From Tiliqua scincoides (lineage: Eukaryota; Chordata; Lepidosauria; Squamata; Scincidae): a stretch of DNA of 64,000 bases. The notes beneath the pieces are model-generated. The model searched no databases. It saw only the letters and a program-made list of their open reading frames with translations, and had not been told where the DNA came from. Below, one piece after another: positions 49,601 to 59,939 of the stretch (position 1 is its first letter; each line of letters starts with the position of its first letter). The DNA lies in the NCBI RefSeq assembly GCF_035046505.1, contig NC_089823.1:6467267-6531266 (forward strand), in the 5' to 3' direction. The translations under genes and the position numbers were made by a program.

Positions 49601-50193
49601 CAAGGAAGATTCCAACTCTGCGGCAAGCTGCCTTGAACAGCTGGCTGAGTTGATCCACTGCATGTTCTTCCGGTTCTCAGGATTCCCCGACCTCTACGAA
49701 CCTGTTGTTGAGGCAATAAAAGTAACTGCTCCTTTTGAACTGCATGCATGCAACAAAAAGGGGGTTGGAGGAGGGGGAAGAGATGAATAAGCAGCCGAAG
49801 CTGAATTCAGAAGACTTATATTTGCAGATGAGCTCTAAGCAAAATTATTTTGTAAGTCGCCTTGATGGCCCTTAAATGGGGTGGAAAGACAGGGTATAAA
49901 TTTCATAAATTTAGAAATAAATAATAATAATCAGCTATTATGATTAAGAATACTTATATGCTACTTTTCATCAAAAACATTCACAAAGCAGTTTATATAG
50001 CTAAAAAAATAAATACAGCTACCATATGAGCGAGTCTGGTTAAGCTACAGTTTCATTCTATTGAGTTCATGCCTGTCATCATCTTGACAACGATTTCTTA
50101 TCACCTATGTTATTTAACAAATTTTTATAAATGTCATTCCCCCATGATTAAATTAGTAATACCTTATAGATTTTGAGATGCTGAATACACATA

Positions 50194-50231
<38 letters not shown>

Positions 50232-53200
50232 TTTGACAATTAAAATGCAAAATTGGCTATGGTTTGTAAGAGATCCACAGCTCCAAGGATGTGTACTGGT
50301 AAATGTTCTTTCTCACCATCTATGTATACTTGTACTGTGTATCCCCTAAACTAGAGCCAATTGACAGATTTCATTGTCATTTTTATGTTCAGCACATCAG
50401 AATTAGTAAAGATTAGCTATTTTCATCTCAGAGGCAAATTGTGTTTCTGAAAAAGTGACCTTTGCAAAGTGATCTTTGCAACCTTAAGATGAAATCAGTT
50501 AGTCTTTAAGATGCTATGAGACCTGTCAAAATTTGCAAGTTATTGATAAAATTGAAAGAATTGTTAATTCTGTGAACTTCAGTCTGTGCTTTTGGTTTAT
50601 TCTTTTAAGGCTTTTCCAATTCCAAATGAAGATCGAATTAAACACCTGCTTGGACAGAATGCTTGGACCTCCCAAAAGAATGAATTGGCCTGTTTTTATC
50701 CCCGCCTGGCTTCCAAATCCGAAACAGGGAAGATAGGGTTAATTAACCTGGGAAACACCTGCTATATGAACAGCATCATCCAAGCTCTTTTCATGGCCTC
50801 TGAGTAGGTTTCTTTCCAGCCCTAGTGCCTTCTGTTTCCTGCTCTGTTTCTTTGGTTAATACGTTTGCCTGTTGTCATACTTTACTGTAGATCCTGGAGT
50901 TCCAATATGGCTCTCAGTATGTGATGTTGTTGGCCATAAGGTTTGGGGTCATGGAATAAATACAAAGGTTGGGGCTTTGTTCAGATATCAAGACAGATCA
51001 TGGCTTCTTGTGACAAAAATGAACTGTCCTGAACAGGCTTGTGCTCTTTTCCATGTAAAGGAGAAGCTTTTCAAGAAATTGAAAGCTTTTTGTTTGCAGT
51101 TTATAACAGTTTCCCATTAAGTCTGATTTTTTTCTCCAAAAAGCAGCAGTGTAGGGTCTCCAATCCAGATCTGGACAACTATATGTGTGTGTGTTTTGCT
51201 GAAAATAATCCATCTGCTCCATTTACCTAGATTACCAAAAGTTATATAAGTTTGAGAGAGGATTTTCAGTGTGTAAATATGGAAGGGGGAGGGCTAGCTT
51301 CCCTACAATGCAGTATCAATCTGGATCACGGCCTTTCACAGATATTTTTGAACAGTGGAATCTTGGTATCCACTGGGGTTCCATTCCAAAACCCCCAGTG
51401 GATACTGAAGTCAGTGGATACCAGGGACTACATTTAAATGCCTTGTAACAAGATGTAGATACTATACCATATTCAGCCATCAGATGAAATGAATAATGGA
51501 ATCTAATGGAATGAAATTATTCCATCATTCACCCCATCTAGTGACTGAATGCAGTATGGAGTCTATATGATGTGTTCTGGGTCAACAATGGCGGAGCAAA
51601 AAACCTGGAAGTGGGTCTTCAAAGCTATCTTTAACCCAGAAAAGCTTGCAACCAGTGCAGTTTAACAGCAAGAAGTAGGAAAAGGGATTTTGGCACTTTA
51701 TTTATTTATTTATTTATCCTTGTAACAAGGCATTTAAAGGTGGATTCTGGTATCAATGGTGTGATTTTTATTTTATTTTTACCTTGTTACACTTAAAGGT
51801 GGACCCCGATATCAGTGCTGAGTCAAATAGTGGATGCTGAATCAGTGGATACCGAGGTCCCACCTGTAAAAGCAAAAATTTGAGAAGAGTTGCAGTCATG
51901 AGAGTCCCACAGGTTCTTAGCACAGTGCCTACTTTAGGCCCATAATGTGACTCTTTCTGGCGGAGTATGCTTGCCATTTCAATTTTCTTCCTTTAAACCC
52001 TTTCTAGTTTCAGGCGTTCAGTGATGAATTTAGCAGAGAACAATTCTCAGCCCTTGATGGCGAAGCTCCAGTGGTTGTTTGCCTTCCTAGAGCACAGTCA
52101 GGTAATTTAATGAACCCAATAATGATCACAGCATTTAGGGCAGCAGCCTCTGTGAGTGTTCCAAGCATGTTACCCTTACAGTCACAACAACACTGTAGAG
52201 TGGGCTGGTAGTATTTTCTCTGCGTTGCAGATTTTGGGAGTACGGGCTGAGGCTTAAGACTGTGTAAGATTTGGACCAAGGGCTTTCTGGTTCACGGATG
52301 ACACACAAATGTAGTTCACATGTGGCTGAAAGAATGAGTTGCAAATTCAGACTCCCTCAGCTCAATTCTTGGCTCTGCCATGAACTTGTAGGGCGAATAG
52401 GCAGAGAATGTCTGAACCTGAACCCACAGGTGCTTGTTTGGACCAGCATATGTTAAGGTGAGGGAGGAAGGTTACAGAATGCCTGAGCTGTAGACTTGGC
52501 TGCCTCTGAAGCAAAAGAAAAATGTGCTGCTTGTTAGAATTATCTAGGACTAAGACATGGAGGGCTTTCTGCTCAAAATTTATGTGAAGTCAGGGTGGGA
52601 AGTTTCCCTGAAATCATACACCACCACTCAACTTTGTCTCTTGCTGCTGTGACTTGCCTTTTTTTAACCCTAAAAACTTGTGAGGTTTAAAAAAAAATAA
52701 TGTGACTATCAGCACTGATGAGGAAGAGCAGTGGCAGTAAACATGCCCAGTTCTCATCCTCCGCCAACACCCCCACTCCAGTGTCACTGCCTGCAAATGA
52801 GGTGGGGAAATTGAAGGAGAGGCACATCGGTTCAGAATTGATGTATACCTTGCTGTTAGACTTAAAGTCCACTGAAGTTGCTTACGAAAATTAAAATAAC
52901 CTGATATGTAAAAATAGCCTACAAACCAAATCAAATGATTGCATCAGTCTAATCATTGGGTGACCTAAGAAGAACAGGGTGGACTTTGCCTGATGTTTAA
53001 TGGACAATAACACATACTTTCTTTTGTCACTTCCCCCCCCATCTCATGTCTTAAATCTTTTGCTAGCGGCCTGCCATCTCGCCTGAGACCTTCTTTTCTG
53101 CTTCGTGGCCTCCCTGGTTTACCCGGGGAGCGCAGCAGGACTGCTCTGAATACCTCAAGTACCTGCTCGATCGGTAAGACGGATCTGTCTCCAAGAAATG

Positions 53201-56200
53201 TCTTTGGACTTTTGAATAGTGGACTTTGAAATATGGGCATTTTGGGGAAACCTGTTACTTGAGTGTTGACCGAGTCCTTGCCAACTTTCCAGCACCGATA
53301 CAGCCATGCCAACAGGGCACTTGCTGCATTCTGAGGTGGGGGAGCAGTCTCATAGGCCTGCTAAAGACAAGGGAACATGTGTTCCCTTACCTTGGGGCTG
53401 CATTGGCTCTGGAAAGCTGGTTAGGATTGGGCTATGTGTTAACAGTTTCCTGGCTGGTGCTTCCTCTTTGGGTTGGCAAAGTCAGTACTGGAACATCCCC
53501 TGCTAACTGGGCAAGAGGCAGTTTTTCAAGCGGTGCTCCTCTTATATTTAGCAGGGGGAGAGTAACTGTCCCTTTCACCCCAGCACAGTGTCTTTTCTAG
53601 TGGCTGTTTGCTGGTGTCCTTCTACATCTTTTTACATTGTGAACCCTTTCGGGACAGGGAACCATTTAGTTATTTGATTTTTTTTTTTGCGTAAACCGCT
53701 TTGAACTTTTTGTTGAAAGCAGTATATAAATACTGTTAATGACAACAACTGTAGCTGTAAAGCCAAAGACAAAAAGGAAGGGCAGGAAATGCATCACATG
53801 AAGTTGCTGACAAAAATGGCAGCCTTGTGGTTTTGCTCTCCATCAGTCTTGCTCTTCTGTATCTAACAAGGCGCAGAGAGTTGGAACGCATGATAGTGTG
53901 GGTGAGTTGCTGGCCACCCCCAGACTTTGTAACTCATTGCCCAGGGAGACCAGGTTTGCCTAGGGGAGGAAATGCAGCTGCCTGCCATGGCCTCACAACA
54001 TTGGTTTTTTTAGTGCAATACCATAGTCTTTTGAGACTGAAGGCTGCCAACTACCTACTGTCTGTGCTGACTAGCAGTGGCTTTCTAGGATTTCGGTGAT
54101 AGATTGTGATAGATCCTTTCCTCAACTCTTCCTGGAAGTGTTGGGGCCTGAATCTAGGACCTTCTTCATGGTAGAGTCATGTGCCCTTGCACTGAGCTAG
54201 AGCCTTTCTGCACTTCCTTGAAAGCATTTTCGATGGCTAGTGCAGTAGCCCTCAAAATCTTTCTCTGATGCTCCAACAGTGAGTGGGAGGGGCCACTTAC
54301 ATGGTATTTTGCAGAACCTGCAGTAACCTCGCCACTCCCCCACCCGGCTACACTACTGCTCCTGTTGAACAGATGTGTGTCTTGATGTCCTCTGTTCCTC
54401 CCTGGCACTACCCATTGATGAGGAGCAGTGGTGGCAAGGAAATATTCTGCCCTTGGGATATGGGTAAATTCTACTGAACTCCCCTGAAGCCAGGACCTCA
54501 AAGGTAGCGTTCTCAGAAGTGCTACCTGTTCCACGCGCAGGGCCAGCTAGGCAGGCGGAGATCAGGGGTCTCAATGCGTGGATGAGACGGTGGTGTAGGG
54601 AGGAGGGGTTTAGATTCGTTAGGCACTGGGGAACTTTTTGGGACAAGCGGGGCCTGTACAAGAGGGACGGGCTCCACTTGAACCAGAATGGAACCAGACT
54701 GCTGGCGCATAACATTAAAAAGGTGGCAGAGCAGCTTTTAAACTGATCCCTGGGGGAAGGCCGACAGGAGCCGAGGGGCATCCGGTTTGGGACTCCTCAT
54801 CCCTATGGGATGAGGATGGGGAGGTTAGAGAACAACAAGACAAAGGCAGAGTAGGAGAAGAAATTGGGAAAGGTAGTGTGATGGGATGTGATAGACGGTT
54901 TGGCACAATGAGAGGATTCGGGGATAAAGGAGTGAATAAGCAGCCCATCCTGGGGCATTCCATGCACAAATGCTTTTATGCGAATGCCCGAAGTCTCTGA
55001 GCAAAGATGGGAGAACTGGAATGTCTGGTGACAAGGGAAAACATTGACATAGTGGGCATAACGGAAACCTGGTGGAATGCGGAGAATTAGTGGGCTACCA
55101 CAATCCCGGGCTATAAACTCTACAGGAGGGACAGGCAGGGGCGTGTTAGAGGTGGGGTGACCATTTATGTTAAGGAAAGGATAGAATCCAGCAAAGTAGA
55201 GATTGAAGGTGGGTCCGAGTCCATAGAATCTCTATGGGTTAAATTACCAACCCTGAGGAGTGATGTAATACTGGGGGCATACTATCGTCCTCCAGACCAG
55301 AAACCGGAAGGGGACCTTGAAATGAAGAAACAGATCAGGGAGGTGACAAGGATGGATAGGGTTGTAATCATGGGGGACTTCAATTATCCTCATATTGACT
55401 GGGTCAATTTGTTTTCTGGTCACGAAAAGGAGACCGGATTCCTTGACATGCTAAATGACTGTGCCTTAGAGCAGCTAGTCATGGAGCCCACCAGAGGACA
55501 GGTGACTCTGGATTTAATATTGTGTGGTACTCAGGACCTGGTTAGAGACGTAAATGTTACTGAGCCATTGGGGAACAGTGATCATGCTGCGATCCGTTTC
55601 GACATGCACGTCGGGGGAAGAATACCGGGCAAATCTCTAACAAAAACTCTTGAGTTCCGATGGGCGGACTTCCCCCAAATGAGGAGGCTGGTTAGAAGGA
55701 GGTTGAAAGGAAAGGTAAAAAGAGGCCAATCTCGCCAGAGTGCATGGAGACTGCTTAAAACAACAGTAATAGAGGCCCAGCAGATGTGTATACTACAAAG
55801 AAAGAAGGGTTCCACTAAATCCAGGAGGGTGCCCGCATGGCTAACGAGTTAGTTTACAATGAGAGGCTGTAAAGGGCAAGGATTAGCTTCCTTCCGTAAA
55901 TGGAAATCTTGCCCTAATGAGGAGAATAAAAAGGAACATAAACTGTGGCAAAAGAAATGTGAGAAGGTCAAGAGAGACTATGAGGAACGCATGGCCAGCA
56001 GCATTAAGGGGAATAATAAAAGCTTCTTCAAATATGTTAGAAGCAGGAAACCTGCCAGAGAAGCGGTTGGCCCTCTGGATGGTGAGGGAGGGAAAGGAGA
56101 AATAAAAAAGACTTGGAGATGGCAGAGAAATTGAATAAGTTCATGGCAGAAGACCTTGGGCAGACACCACTGCCCAAATGGCCCCTCCTGACCAAGGAAT

Positions 56201-59200
56201 TAAGTCAGGTAGAGGTTAAAAGAGGTTTCAGACCTCATTGATAAATTAAAGATCAATAAGTCACCGGGCCCTGATGGTATCCACCCTAGAGTTACTAAGG
56301 AATTGAAGAATGAAGTTGCTGATCTCTTGACTAAAATTTGCAACTTGTCCCTCAAAACGGCCATGGTGCCAGAGGATTGGAGGATAGCAAATGTCACACC
56401 AATCTTTAAAAAGGAAAAGAGGGGGGACCTGGGAAACTATAGGCCAGTCAGCCTAACATCTATACTGGGTAAGATGGTGGAATGCCTCATCAAAGATAGA
56501 ATCTCAAAACACATAGATGAACAGGCCTTGCTGAGAGAGAATCAGCATGGCTTCTGTAAGTCTTTCCTCACAAACCTTTTAGAATTCTTTGAACAGGTCA
56601 ACAGGCATGTGGATGCAGGAGACCCGTGGACATTATATATCTGGACTTTCAGAAGGCGTTTGACACGGTCCCTCACCAAAGGCTACTGAAAAAACTCCAC
56701 AGTCAGGGAATTGGAGGGCATGTCCTCTCCTGGATTGAGACCTGGATGAAGACCAGGAAACAGAGAGTGGGTGTCAATGGGCAATTTTCACAATGGAGAG
56801 AAGTGAAAAGCGGTGTGCCCCAAGGATCTGTCCTGGGACCGGTGCTCTTCAACCTCTTCATAAATGACCTGGAGACAGGGGTGAGCAGTGAGGTGGCTAA
56901 GTTTGCAGACGACAGCAAACTTTTCCGAGTGGTAAAGACCAGAAGTGATTGTGAGGAGCTCCAGAAGGATCTCTCCAAACTGGCAGAATGGACAGCAAAA
57001 TGGCAGATGCGCTTCAATGTCAGTAAGTGTAAAGTCATGCACATTGGGGCAAAAAATCAAAACTTCACATATAGGCTAATGGGTTCTGAGCTGTCTGTGA
57101 CAGATCAGGAGATAGATTTGGGGTGGTGGTGGACAGGTCAATGAAAGTGTCAATCCAATGTACGGCGGCAGTAAAGAAGGCCAATTCTATGCTTGGGATC
57201 ATTAGAAAAGGTATTGAGAACAAAACGGCTAATATTATAATGCTGTTGTACAAATCGATGGTAAGGCCACACCTGGAGTATTGTGTCCAATTCTGGTCAC
57301 CACATCTCAAAAAGGATATAGTGGAAATGGAAAAGGTGCAAAAGAGGGCAACTAAGATGATTGCTGGGCCGGGGCACCTTCCGTATGAGGAAAGGCTACG
57401 GCGTTTGGGCCTCTTGGACAAGTTTCTGGAGGAAAAATCCATTACAGGTTACAAGCCATGATGTGTATGTGCAACGTCCTGATTTTAGAAATGGGCTATG
57501 TCAGATGCAAGGGAGAGCACAAGGATGCAGGTCTCTTGTTATCAGGTGTGCTCCCTGGGGCATTTGGTAGGGCTGCTGTGAGATACAGGAAGCTGGACCA
57601 GATGGGCCAATGGCCTGATCCAGTGGAGCTGTTCTTATGAAGAAAAGGAGGAAACTAGAGACATGACTGGGGTCTTCAATAACTGCTGCGTTCACATGGA
57701 AGCATCTCATCTTGGGTTTTAGGGGAATGGCTTCTCTGGTTACGTTCCTGAAAATGATGTTTGTTTGCCTTTTATTTCCCCCCCCCCCCCCAAAAAAAAG
57801 ACTTCATGAAGAAGAGAGAACAGGAAGAAGAATTTACCAGAAACTCAAAGAATCCACAATGATATCTCAGCCTGGCCAACGGCACTCCACAAACAAGACT
57901 CTAGTTGAGAGAATGTTTGGGGGCAAAATTACAACCAAAATTCGCTGTTTAAAGTGCCTAAAAGTCTCTTCCAAAGAAGAAGCCTTCACAGACCTCTCCT
58001 TGGCGTTCCCACCAGCCGATCAGCACGTGCCTGTACCCAGCCGAAGCAATGCCCTGACTTTGCCTGTGGAAGACATGGGCCCACAGATAATTCAACCTAA
58101 TGGAGAAGTGCACAGTCGGGCAAGTGATTCACCAAGGAGACTGGGGACCCATCACATACCTGGAGAAAATCCTGCGAAAGTGTTGCCGGTTGAAACGTTG
58201 AGGCCAGAAGGTCAAGAGGCCTCTGTTCCTTTGAGGTCCACGCCAAGTGCCATCGAAGCGAAGCCTGACGAAGACTCCGCGTCGGCTGTGCGGGAGCCAG
58301 TCCCTGCTCGGAGAGCTTCCAGATCAGTTCCTGACCTGATCAATTACTTCTTATCTCCCGAGATGCTGACGGCAGAGAACCGGTACCACTGTGAGAACTG
58401 CGCATCCCTTCAAGATGCAGAGAAGTTGGCGGAGCTGACCGAAGGGCCTCACTACCTCGTCCTCACCCTCCTCAGATTCTCCTTTGACCTGACAGCCATG
58501 AGGAGGAAGAAGATCCTTGACAACGTCTCAGTCCCATTGGTGTTGACTCTTCCAGTCTTGATGCCCTCAGAGGAACTGAGAGATGCTAGCCCTGTGAGGA
58601 GCCGTGGGTGCGCTGCTCCCTGCAGTGGCTTTGCTTCTGTGGTGTACGACCTCTGCAGTGTGGTGGTGCATTCTGGGGTCTCCTCTGAGAGCGGTCATTA
58701 CTACTGTTATGCCCGGGAGTGTGAGGATACCAGTGTAGGAAGTGACCGAAAGGGTGCCTCTCAGGATGTCCCCTCGGAAAACCCGCTGGATGTGGCGATC
58801 CAGTGGTACCTCTTCAATGACACTCGGGTTTCCTTCTCGTCTTTTGAGTCAGTTAGCAACGTGACCTCCTTCTTGCCCAAGGACACCGCTTATCTGCTGT
58901 TCTATAGACAGAGGATGACTGGGCCAAAGGAGGGGCAAGGGGCCGCGGCAGAGTCTGGCTGGATCAATGGAGACTTGCATTCCCCAGATAAGAGCCTGAT
59001 GGAAGCCATTGCAAAAGATAACATCTTATACTTGCAGGTGACATTTTACTAGTGAGGTTTAGAATGGTTGCATAGATGGGAAAAGTGTCTTAATACTGAT
59101 TGTGATTATTTTAGGGTTTTTATGTTTGTCAGCTGCCTGATAAGCCATTGGAAGGGTGGAATGGCTGGGCACAATAACTAAGGTTAGGACTGCAACTTTT

Positions 59201-59939
59201 AATCTGTCAAATTAATCCACAAAAACAGGGTTCCACCTGCTGGTCCTGCTCTCCACATGATCTGTAGGAGGTGTGCAGGGTGGCCCAAGGTGGTGAGAAG
59301 AGGGTTGTTGTCTAGGGCTGGCCAGCCATGTTTGTGGGGTAGTTAAAGTGCCAGGGCTAAAACAGCCTGCTTTCTTTGCCTTTTTCACTGCCATCTGCCT
59401 CATGGCTGCCATCTGCTTTATGACAGTAGTGGCAGTGCTTCCTCAGAGACCAGCCACCTCCATGCCTCCCTTCCCAGAATACCCCTTGGAATGTTGCTGT
59501 GCATTTAGTGTGTCTCAGAGGGACATTCTGGGGAAAAAATGGCAGCCCTCAACCAGTAGTTGCTGGAATGAACACCATACTGCTGCCAGTACCCCGCACA
59601 AATGAACCAGCAAGGGGAGGGAGAGGGAGGTAGAAGGGGTGTGTGTGTGTGTGTGTGTGTGGCTGTTGCCATTGTTTTCTACTCTTGCCCTGTTGTTGTC
59701 CTCCTTACCCAACGTGAGATTAGTAGACCTGCTTGGACCTTGGTTTTGTGTTTTTCCCCTCCTAGGAGCAGGAAAAGGAAGCCAGAAGCAGAAGTGCCTA
59801 CATTTCAGCCCTGCCCAAATCCCCCTTGTGGTGGAAAGACTTTGATGGGGAGGACGACGAGGACGGCTCTGCCGGAGGCTGCGGGCACTCTCCTGGCGGA
59901 GGAGGAGGATCGAGTTCTTTCCATGGACTTGTCTTTTAG
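39617..59939 (+). CDS. USP35: USP35, ubiquitin carboxyl-terminal hydrolase 35
   Basis: Ten coding exons join in frame: 39617-40298, 42176-42311, 47186-47315, 48386-48487, 49563-49721, 50610-50803, 52008-52101, 53067-53173, 57801-59037 and 59766-59939 (3015 bases, 1004 residues; human about 1018). The N-terminal 400 residues form the helical-repeat region shared with USP38. The USP core begins about residue 445: GLINLGNTCYMNSIIQALF holds the catalytic Cys454, QQDCSEYLKYLLDR is the QQD box, two CxxC pairs (584/587 and 732/735) form the zinc ribbon, SGHYYCYARE carries His834, and WYLFND supplies Asn874/Asp875. A variable linker of about 110 residues separates the CxxC pairs; human USP35 has a long Glu-rich stretch there, which is absent here. 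The family removes ubiquitin; mammalian USP35 acts on Aurora B and opposes Parkin-driven mitophagy. The gene appears intact. Confidence 0.97.
40299..40983. other. USP35 intron 2, first part
   Basis: GC-rich purine-rich stretch (40640-40770), with GTGGTAGTGGGGAGGCATGT and its reverse repeated as a short hairpin near 40910-40965. A related GC-rich stretch is at 44220-44420 (GGAGGCCCAACTTG / GGAGGCCCAGCTTG). Confidence 0.5.
40984..41480 (-). mobile_element. LINE/SINE 3' region with TATT tail (minus)
   Basis: A (TTAT)n tract (40986-41035) adjoins ATACCCCGCCTTTTTGCCCA and AAGGCGGCTTACACAGACTT, the reversed form of a GCCGCCTTGTG...GGCGGGGTATAAATAAAT tail. Further right, GGTCTTCAGTCCACGCCGAA and GGGTATTCCACAGTTCGGGG belong to a reptile repeat with a recurrent AGAAGGCCCTCTTCC block. 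Confidence 0.65.
41818..41984. mobile_element. hAT-like CAGTGGCGTAGC-type element in USP35 intron 2
   Basis: Ends CAGTAGCGTAGCTAGAGGGG / CTCTAGCTATGCTGCTG; flanks CATAGAAC and CATAGAAT match at 7 of 8 positions. Confidence 0.88.
42176..42311 (+). CDS. USP35: USP35 exon 3
   Basis: The acceptor TTTTGCAG is followed by AA completing Glu, then SVVQYVPLELMDGILRNLT and DVQMLMSISR. The donor is AG/GTAGG. This lies in the helical-repeat region. Confidence 0.95.
42312..44894. other. USP35 intron 3, first part
   Basis: A tRNA-SINE remnant at about 42500-42660; a short direct repeat CTCACTTTTGATGTACTCTG at about 43934 and 43978; the rest unassigned. Confidence 0.45.
44895..45056. mobile_element. hAT-like CAGTGGCGTAGC-type element in USP35 intron 3
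   Basis: Starts CAGTGACGCAGCTTAGAGGG and ends CCTCTAGCAATGCCATTG; a compact, degenerate copy. Confidence 0.75.
45395..46070 (+). repeat. Tandem repeat, about four units of 150-190 bp
   Basis: The anchor AAGGGCAGGCTGAGAGGA recurs at about 45459, 45630 and 45817, with a diverged form near 45965. Each unit also carries a GAGTAGGCA-like segment and a C-rich run. It lies wholly inside the 45170-46900 element. Confidence 0.8.
46137..46227. repeat. Small palindromic element, copy 8, inside the inner hAT-like element
   Basis: CAGCCCAATCCTACCCACAC, GGGAGTAAGCCCCATTGACT and CTTCTGAGTAGACAGGCATA, GGATTGGGCT. Confidence 0.78.
46574..46629 (+). repeat. (GT)n(GA)n compound microsatellite
   Basis: GTGCGTGTATGTGCGTGTGT then GAGAGAGA repeats, inside the 45170-46900 element. 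Confidence 0.92.
47186..47315 (+). CDS. USP35: USP35 exon 4
   Basis: It encodes MIEWVSWPLGKNIDKWIIAL, LKGLAAVKKFSILIEV and TLSKIER, nearly identical to human. The donor GAGAGG/GTCAGT has C at +3, weaker than most in this gene but fixed by the protein alignment. Confidence 0.94.
47688..47928. mobile_element. hAT-like CAGTGGCGTAGC-type element in USP35 intron 4
   Basis: Begins GGTGGTGTAGCTAGAAGGGG and ends GTCTAGCCACACCACTG, with the family interior (GCAAAGCACTAGATTTTGCA). Confidence 0.8.
48386..48487 (+). CDS. USP35: USP35 exon 5
   Basis: Thirty-four codons, VFSKLLYPILREGALSILRY then MLLSFQHSHEAFHL, between acceptor CCCCCTTAG and donor GTAAGC. Confidence 0.95.
48662..49020. mobile_element. 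Two adjacent GGGCACAATCC foldback elements, copies 7 and 8
   Basis: One element (48662-48836) starts AGCCCAATCCTAACCAACTT and reads the interior blocks in reverse order. The next (48847 to about 49020) starts GGGCACAATCCTAACCCC and lacks its right terminus. The two lie 10 bp apart. Confidence 0.75.
49491..49519 (+). repeat. (GTT)n microsatellite
   Basis: About nine GTT units, 43 bp before the acceptor of USP35 exon 6. Confidence 0.95.
49563..49721 (+). CDS. USP35: USP35 exon 6
   Basis: Fifty-three codons: LLPHIPRVVASLAKEDSNSA, then CLEQLAELIHCMFFRFSGFP and DLYEPVVEAIK. The acceptor is CTTTTTAAG and the donor GTAACTG. Confidence 0.95.
50196..50231 (+). repeat. (TTAC)n microsatellite
   Basis: About nine TTAC units in USP35 intron 6. 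Confidence 0.95.
50610..50803 (+). CDS. USP35: USP35 exon 7, with the catalytic cysteine box
   Basis: It encodes AFPIPNEDRIKHLLGQNAWT, FYPRLASKSETGK and the Cys box GLINLGNTCYMNSIIQALF (Cys454). The exon must end at TCTGA/GTAGGT: reading one base further would meet TAG, and exon 8 supplies T to form Asp. Confidence 0.95.
51355..51870. mobile_element. Tigger/pogo-like fragment in USP35 intron 7
   Basis: Contains TGGTATCCACTGGGGTTCCA and AAACCCCCAGTGGATACTGA and ends with GTGGATACCGAGGTCCCACC. Same family as 6285-6622, including a shared 'natural' site for a TTTA-rich stretch. Confidence 0.6.
52008..52101 (+). CDS. USP35: USP35 exon 8
   Basis: It completes Asp and encodes FRRSVMNLAENNSQPLMAKL then QWLFAFLEHSQ. 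The acceptor is CCCTTTCTAG and the donor CAG/GTAATT. Confidence 0.94.
53067..53173 (+). CDS. USP35: USP35 exon 9 (QQD box)
   Basis: It encodes RPAISPETFFSASWPPWFTR then GAQQDCSEYLKYLLD plus CG. The acceptor is TTTTGCTAG and the donor GTAAGAC. Confidence 0.95.
53278..53435. mobile_element. GGGCACAATCC foldback element, copy 10
   Basis: Starts at TTGCCAACTTTCCAGCACCG and ends AAAGCTGGTTAGGATTGGGC; left terminus eroded. In USP35 intron 9, 105 bp after the exon 9 donor. Confidence 0.7.
53595..53755 (+). mobile_element. LINE 3' UTR remnant in USP35 intron 9
   Basis: ACATTGTGAACCCTTTCGGG, ACAGGGAACCATTTAGTTAT and AAACCGCTTTGAACTTTTTG with AGCAGTATATAAATACTG form a recurring reptile LINE tail, here ending in an AAC-type repeat. 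A related copy is at about 32435-32555. Confidence 0.6.
54012..54058 (+). repeat. LINE/5S-SINE tail fragment (plus)
   Basis: Reads AGTGCAATACCATAGTCTTT then TGAGACTGAAGGCTGCCAAC, an older stub of the same tail. Confidence 0.6.
54365..57639 (+). mobile_element. CR1-type LINE in USP35 intron 9, sense orientation, inactive
   Basis: ORF1's C-terminal esterase-like part (GLYKRDGLHLNQNGTRLLAH) is at about 54519-54746. ORF2 follows: an endonuclease with ILGAYYRPPDQKPEG, MGDFNYPHIDWVN and GNSDHAAIRF (55157-55849), then reverse transcriptase with NVTPIFKK, NYRPVSLTS, DFQKAFDTVPH, SGVPQGSVLGPVLF and FADDSKLF (about 56210-57144), and RPHLEYCVQFWSPHLKKD (57123-57461). The 3' UTR ends in TTCTTATG, the CR1-type octamer tail. 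ORF2 is split over several frames by at least four frameshifts or stops, so the copy is dead. Near 57410 the text jumps from RLRRLG to DKFLEEKSI, skipping the segment present in the copy at 22243-22578, so an internal deletion has occurred. The left boundary is approximate. Confidence 0.88.
57801..59037 (+). CDS. USP35: USP35 exon 10, main catalytic-core exon
   Basis: The exon starts with A completing Arg, then LHEEERTGRRIYQKLKES. It carries both CxxC pairs, the His box and the WYLFND motif, and ends NILYLQ at donor GTGACA. The acceptor is unusual: 14 C, then 8 A, then G. Another acceptor, TTTTAG at 57717-57722, is in the same frame and would add 26 codons. Confidence 0.93.
59639..59662 (+). 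repeat. (GT)n microsatellite
   Basis: About twelve GT units in USP35 intron 10. Confidence 0.95.
59766..59939 (+). CDS. USP35: USP35 exon 11, C terminus and stop
   Basis: It encodes EQEKEARSRSAYISALPKSP, then an acidic stretch, GGGGGSSSFHGLVF and TAG. This closely matches the human C-terminal tail, including the FHxLVF ending. The acceptor is CCCTCCTAG. Confidence 0.95.
   Translation, partial: EQEKEARSRSAYISALPKSPLWWKDFDGEDDEDGSAGGCGHSPGGGGGSSSFHGLVF

Noticed and set aside
50801-50807. Apparent premature TAG at the end of USP35 exon 7
   Set aside because: The TAG is part of the donor GA/GTAGGT. Exon 8 supplies T to complete Asp and the alignment continues without loss.
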